Shown here piece after piece: positions 6,799-9,680 of a stretch of DNA of 9,680 nt; positions within the stretch are counted from its first letter, which is position 1; every line of letters begins with the position of its first letter. This stretch comes from Alphaproteobacteria bacterium (GTDB lineage: Bacteria > Pseudomonadota > Alphaproteobacteria > Rhizobiales > Xanthobacteraceae), in assembly GCA_005884855.1 (NCBI GenBank), contig VAZS01000248.1, positions 1 to 9,680 of the forward strand, given 5' to 3'. A model generated the notes under the pieces. The model saw only the letters and a list, made by a program, of their open reading frames with translations. It was not told the DNA's origin and did no database searches. Position numbers and translations under genes: made by a program.

Positions 6799-7932
6799 AT
6801 GAGGGGAATTGGACCGGCTATCATTGTGCTGGTTGTCGGTGCGATGCAGATTAGCGAGGCGCATCCGGTGCACGCGCAAGGCCCGGCAGATTCCAGCCGC
6901 TCGATCAGCGAGGCGCTTCCACTCTTCGACAAAAACCGCTGCTCGTCGTTCCGGGAGCCGGCCGATCAACTATATTGCGGCGACCCCGAACTCAATGCGG
7001 CCTCGGTCAAGCTCAGCGCCGCGATCCAGGACCGGCTCAACCGGATTGCCAATCGCCCCCTCGCGATAGCGGAAAACGCCGAATGGATCAGGGATCGAAA
7101 TTCAAGTTGCGGCATTTTCGGAACGCAAAGTATGTCCTACCACAGCTTCAAATCGATCCAGAGCTGTCTGTTGAAGGAAACCGAGGAGAGAATTGAAATC
7201 CTGAGCGATCCAAATTTCGATTGCCTTGCGACGAACACAACCGCAGGGATGCTGATTTGCAGCGACCCTGCGCTGGCCCTGGCGAAGGCGGAATTCAATG
7301 ACCGCGTGCTCGAGCTGGTCGTGAAATTGAAGGGCGACGACGCAAGAGATGCGCTCAGCGAATATGAACGATGGGGCAGAGAACGCGATCGCAAATGCGG
7401 GTTGGTGGGCAAGGACAACGCGCCGCTAGAGGAGCTGTCGTCCTCCACTGCTTGTCTGGCGCAATATATCAGCGAAAAGACGGCCGAGATCATCGGTGCA
7501 AAGGGCGATCCGAAAAAGATTTTCGGACGCCGTCTACTCTCGCCGTCACCTGACGCCGACGCTGTTGATCTATGCGTGGCTCAAATTCATTCGGCTAACG
7601 CCTGTGATAATTTCCTGACCGTCAGTGACGTCTTTCAAATCGATAATGAGGTTGCGGAGCAAAGCGCCCTGGTGACGGCCGGGGTTGAAATGATCGTGCT
7701 GTCGCCGTTTGCGGTTTGCAGTCCGATTGCCTCGAGCTGCACGGGCACATGCTGGGACCCGAAATCTGGCAAACCAAGTCCGACACCAGGAAACAGGGAC
7801 AGTTTTTCTGTGGCACATCGGGTGCAGATCGAGAAGACGTTCGCGTTTCAGAAAACCGATTCCGGGAGCTGGCGCTGCGGCACCACTGCACTGCAGCCGA
7901 TAGAATTTGGGCTCGCGCTGAGCGTACCTTAG
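6799..7932 (+). CDS. Exported protein with two LprI-like domains and an unrecognised C-terminal domain
   Basis: A 377-residue protein. Residues 1-26 look like a signal peptide with cleavage after VHA, so it is probably periplasmic or secreted. Two copies of the LprI-like (DUF1311) four-helix domain follow. The first has Cys48, 60, 104 and 123; the second has Cys142, 154, 200 and 219. Spacings (12/44/19 and 12/46/19) are nearly identical, and both copies keep the YCGDPEL/ICSDPAL motif and a WxRxRxxxCG motif, which argues for an internal duplication. LprI of Mycobacterium inhibits lysozyme, but most family members are uncharacterised, so that function should not be assumed. Residues ~250-377 match nothing I recognise and carry six more cysteines (259, 269, 307, 314, 318, 360), including SSCTGTCWDP. 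The gene has its own ribosome binding site, and the 133- and 141-base gaps on either side suggest separate transcription. Confidence 0.85.
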   Translation: MRGIGPAIIVLVVGAMQISEAHPVHAQGPADSSRSISEALPLFDKNRCSSFREPADQLYCGDPELNAASVKLSAAIQDRLNRIANRPLAIAENAEWIRDRNSSCGIFGTQSMSYHSFKSIQSCLLKETEERIEILSDPNFDCLATNTTAGMLICSDPALALAKAEFNDRVLELVVKLKGDDARDALSEYERWGRERDRKCGLVGKDNAPLEELSSSTACLAQYISEKTAEIIGAKGDPKKIFGRRLLSPSPDADAVDLCVAQIHSANACDNFLTVSDVFQIDNEVAEQSALVTAGVEMIVLSPFAVCSPIASSCTGTCWDPKSGKPSPTPGNRDSFSVAHRVQIEKTFAFQKTDSGSWRCGTTALQPIEFGLALSVP

Positions 7933-8008
7933 TTAACGCCGCCTCAGTTCGTTTGGCGAAACAATGGCGATATAAATTTTCTCTTTTTTTCTTCAGGTCG
8001 TCCTTTGA

Positions 8009-8036
8009 TTGACGCCGTCGCGATCTGAGGTAGCAT
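8009..8036 (+). promoter_or_regulatory. Likely promoter of the PQQ dehydrogenase gene
   Basis: TTGACG (8009-8014), a 16-base spacer and TAGCAT (8031-8036) form a reasonable sigma70-type promoter. Predicted initiation near 8043 gives a leader of about 30 bases that includes the strong Shine-Dalgarno. This suggests the dehydrogenase is transcribed independently of the upstream gene. Confidence 0.45.
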
Positions 8037-8061
8037 CGGCGCCGATCCGCTAGAGGTCGCA

Positions 8062-8068
8062 GGGGAGG
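8062..8068 (+). promoter_or_regulatory. Strong ribosome binding site of the PQQ dehydrogenase gene
   Basis: GGGGAGG ends five bases before ATG 8074. It decides in favour of this start over the in-frame ATG at 8173 (residue 34), although the latter would give a more conventional signal peptide. Confidence 0.75.
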
Positions 8069-8073
8069 ACAAG

Positions 8074-9680
8074 ATGACACGTTTGCCGTGCGTTGACTTT
8101 GCTTGCCATTTTTCGAGCAACACCAAGACTTTCCATGGTGCGAAAGGCGCCCTTCACAAGCCGATACACCTGATGCTCGCCGCCCTGACGGTCGGATTTG
8201 GCCTGGCGGTTTCCTGCAATCAAGCATCAAGCCAGAATGCCGCCAAGGGATCGCCTGATCACATCAGGGCCGTTACCTCGGCGGTCGATAGCGCCTCGGT
8301 AAAGGCTAATACCGCGACGTCAAAGGACTGGCCGACCACCGGCCTCGATTATGCCGAGACGCGATACAGCAAGCTCAACCAGATCAACACCGACAACGTC
8401 AAAAATCTCGGTTTGGTGTGGAGCTATAGCCTCGACTCTTCGCGCGGCGTCGAAGCGACGCCGGTTGTGGTCGATGGCATCATGTATGAGACGGCGTCGT
8501 GGAGCGTGGTGCATGCCATCGATGCCCGCACCGGCAAAAAAATCTGGACCTTCGATCCCGGCGTTAACCGCGAGCAGGGTTACAAAGGGTGCTGCGACGT
8601 CGTCAATCGCGGAGTTGCGCTTTACAAGGGCAAGGTATTCGTCGGCGCTTACGACGGACGGCTGATCGCGCTCGATGCAGTCACCGGTGCGAAGGTGTGG
8701 GAAAAAGACACGCTGATAGACCACGATCACTCCTACACGATCACCGGCGCGCCAAGGGTATTCAATGGCAAGGTCCTGATCGGCCAAGGCGGAGCCGAGT
8801 ACGGCGCGCGCGGTTACATCACGGCTTACGATTCAGAAAGCGGCAATCAGGCGTGGCGCTGGTTCACGGTGCCCGGCGATCCCTCAAAGCCGTTCGAAGA
8901 CACCTCGATGGAGGCCGCGGCCAAGACCTGGGATCCGGCTGGCAAATGGTGGATCAACGGCGGCGGCGGCACGCCATGGGACAGCATCACCTATGATCCC
9001 GATCTCAATCTCATCTACGTCGGCACCGGCAATGGCTCGCCATGGAATCGGAACGTGCGCAGCCCCTCCGGCGGCGACAATCTCTATCTTGCCTCGATCG
9101 TGGCGCTGAACGCCGATACCGGAAAATATGTCTGGCATTATCAGGAAACGCCCGGCGACCACTGGGACTATACATCCGCGCAGCCGATGATCCTCGCCGA
9201 CCTCAACATCGATGGTGCGCCACGCAAGGTGATCCTTCACGCGCCGAAGAACGGTTTCTTTTTCGTCATCGATCGCACCAATGGCAAGTTCATCTCGGCA
9301 AAGAACTTCGTCGATGTGAACTGGGCGACCGGATATGACGCCAATGGACGGCCGGTCGAAGTAGCGGCGGCGCGCGGCGACGAAGCTTACGATAGCATCC
9401 CGGGGCCGTATGGTGCCCACAATTGGCACCCGATGTCGTTCAATCCGCAGACCGGTCTCGTCTATCTGCCGGCCCAGAACGTGCCCTTGAACCTGACGCC
9501 GGAGAAGACGTTCTCGCAGAACGCGCCAACCCCGGGCAAATTCGGCGGCGCTACCGGCTGGAACGTCGGCTTTATGCTCAACGCAGCCGAGCCAAAGGCA
9601 CCGGCGTTCGGACGGCTGTTGGCATGGGATCCGGTGAAGCAGAAGGAAGCGTGGCGCGCGGAATATGTTGCGCCATGGAA
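8074..9680 (+). CDS. PQQ-dependent alcohol dehydrogenase, methanol/ethanol family (partial, C-terminus beyond window)
   Basis: The first 535 codons of a quinoprotein alcohol dehydrogenase, a periplasmic beta-propeller enzyme that oxidises alcohols with pyrroloquinoline quinone. Visible landmarks are the vicinal disulfide Cys173-Cys174 ([11 protein letters not shown]), the metal ligands Glu242 (GGAEYG) and Asn320 (GTGNGSPWN), and the catalytic Asp365 ([10 protein letters not shown]). Propeller docking motifs of the TGKxxW type recur (TGKKIW, TGAKVW, TGKYVW). Thr367, two residues after the catalytic Asp, replaces the extra Asp of lanthanide enzymes such as XoxF, which suggests calcium. [15 protein letters not shown] near the edge resembles quinohemoprotein (type II) members, which carry a C-terminal cytochrome c domain; that part is not in the window, so type I and type II cannot be separated. 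The N-terminus has about 30 residues before a hydrophobic stretch (34-47) ending LAVSC at Cys48, a possible lipobox. Confidence 0.95.
   Translation, partial: MTRLPCVDFACHFSSNTKTFHGAKGALHKPIHLMLAALTVGFGLAVSCNQASSQNAAKGSPDHIRAVTSAVDSASVKANTATSKDWPTTGLDYAETRYSKLNQINTDNVKNLGLVWSYSLDSSRGVEATPVVVDGIMYETASWSVVHAIDARTGKKIWTFDPGVNREQGYKGCCDVVNRGVALYKGKVFVGAYDGRLIALDAVTGAKVWEKDTLIDHDHSYTITGAPRVFNGKVLIGQGGAEYGARGYITAYDSESGNQAWRWFTVPGDPSKPFEDTSMEAAAKTWDPAGKWWINGGGGTPWDSITYDPDLNLIYVGTGNGSPWNRNVRSPSGGDNLYLASIVALNADTGKYVWHYQETPGDHWDYTSAQPMILADLNIDGAPRKVILHAPKNGFFFVIDRTNGKFISAKNFVDVNWATGYDANGRPVEVAAARGDEAYDSIPGPYGAHNWHPMSFNPQTGLVYLPAQNVPLNLTPEKTFSQNAPTPGKFGGATGWNVGFMLNAAEPKAPAFGRLLAWDPVKQKEAWRAEYVAPW

Noticed and set aside
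6108..6932. A 274-codon minus-strand frame opposite the protease and LprI-like genes
   Set aside because: It is antisense to two well-supported genes with clear catalytic and cysteine motifs, and its own translation shows no family features.
7944..7995. Possible terminator after the LprI-like gene (weak GTTT-GGCG-AAAC stem with a T-rich run later)
   Set aside because: The stem is only four base pairs and the T-rich run is too far from it for a standard intrinsic terminator.

Overview
The window looks like the chromosome of a high-GC alphaproteobacterium, most likely a Bradyrhizobium relative. This is judged only from base composition, codon use and the gene families present; no database search was possible. 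It holds four protein genes: two run off the window edges and two are complete. No RNA gene, insertion sequence, CRISPR array or phage gene was seen.

Region 1-5430 (minus strand) is one continuous open frame of 1810 codons with its 3' end outside the window. It encodes a giant surface or secreted protein. In order it has a unique N-terminus, a FecR-like domain, a linker, three longer divergent cadherin/VCBS-like units, eight VCBS units of about 108-113 residues (the most C-terminal one shorter), and the start of another type of beta-rich domain. The VCBS DNA is an imperfect tandem repeat with a 324-339 bp period. Units three apart are more alike than neighbours.

Region 5431-5882 is a low-GC divergent spacer between that gene and a plus-strand LapG-type periplasmic cysteine protease (5883-6665, Cys-His-Asp triad visible). 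In the known Lap system, LapG proteases cleave giant repeat adhesins near their N-terminus. The divergent pair therefore suggests, but does not prove, a protease-adhesin partnership.

Downstream on the plus strand are an exported protein with two LprI-like four-cysteine domains plus an unrecognised cysteine-containing C-terminal domain (6799-7932), and the first 535 codons of a PQQ-dependent alcohol dehydrogenase (8074 to the edge). The dehydrogenase has a strong ribosome binding site and its own likely promoter, and its active-site residues point to a calcium-type enzyme. The last two genes have no evident functional link to the adhesin pair. The many open frames antisense to the VCBS array are by-products of the repeat.
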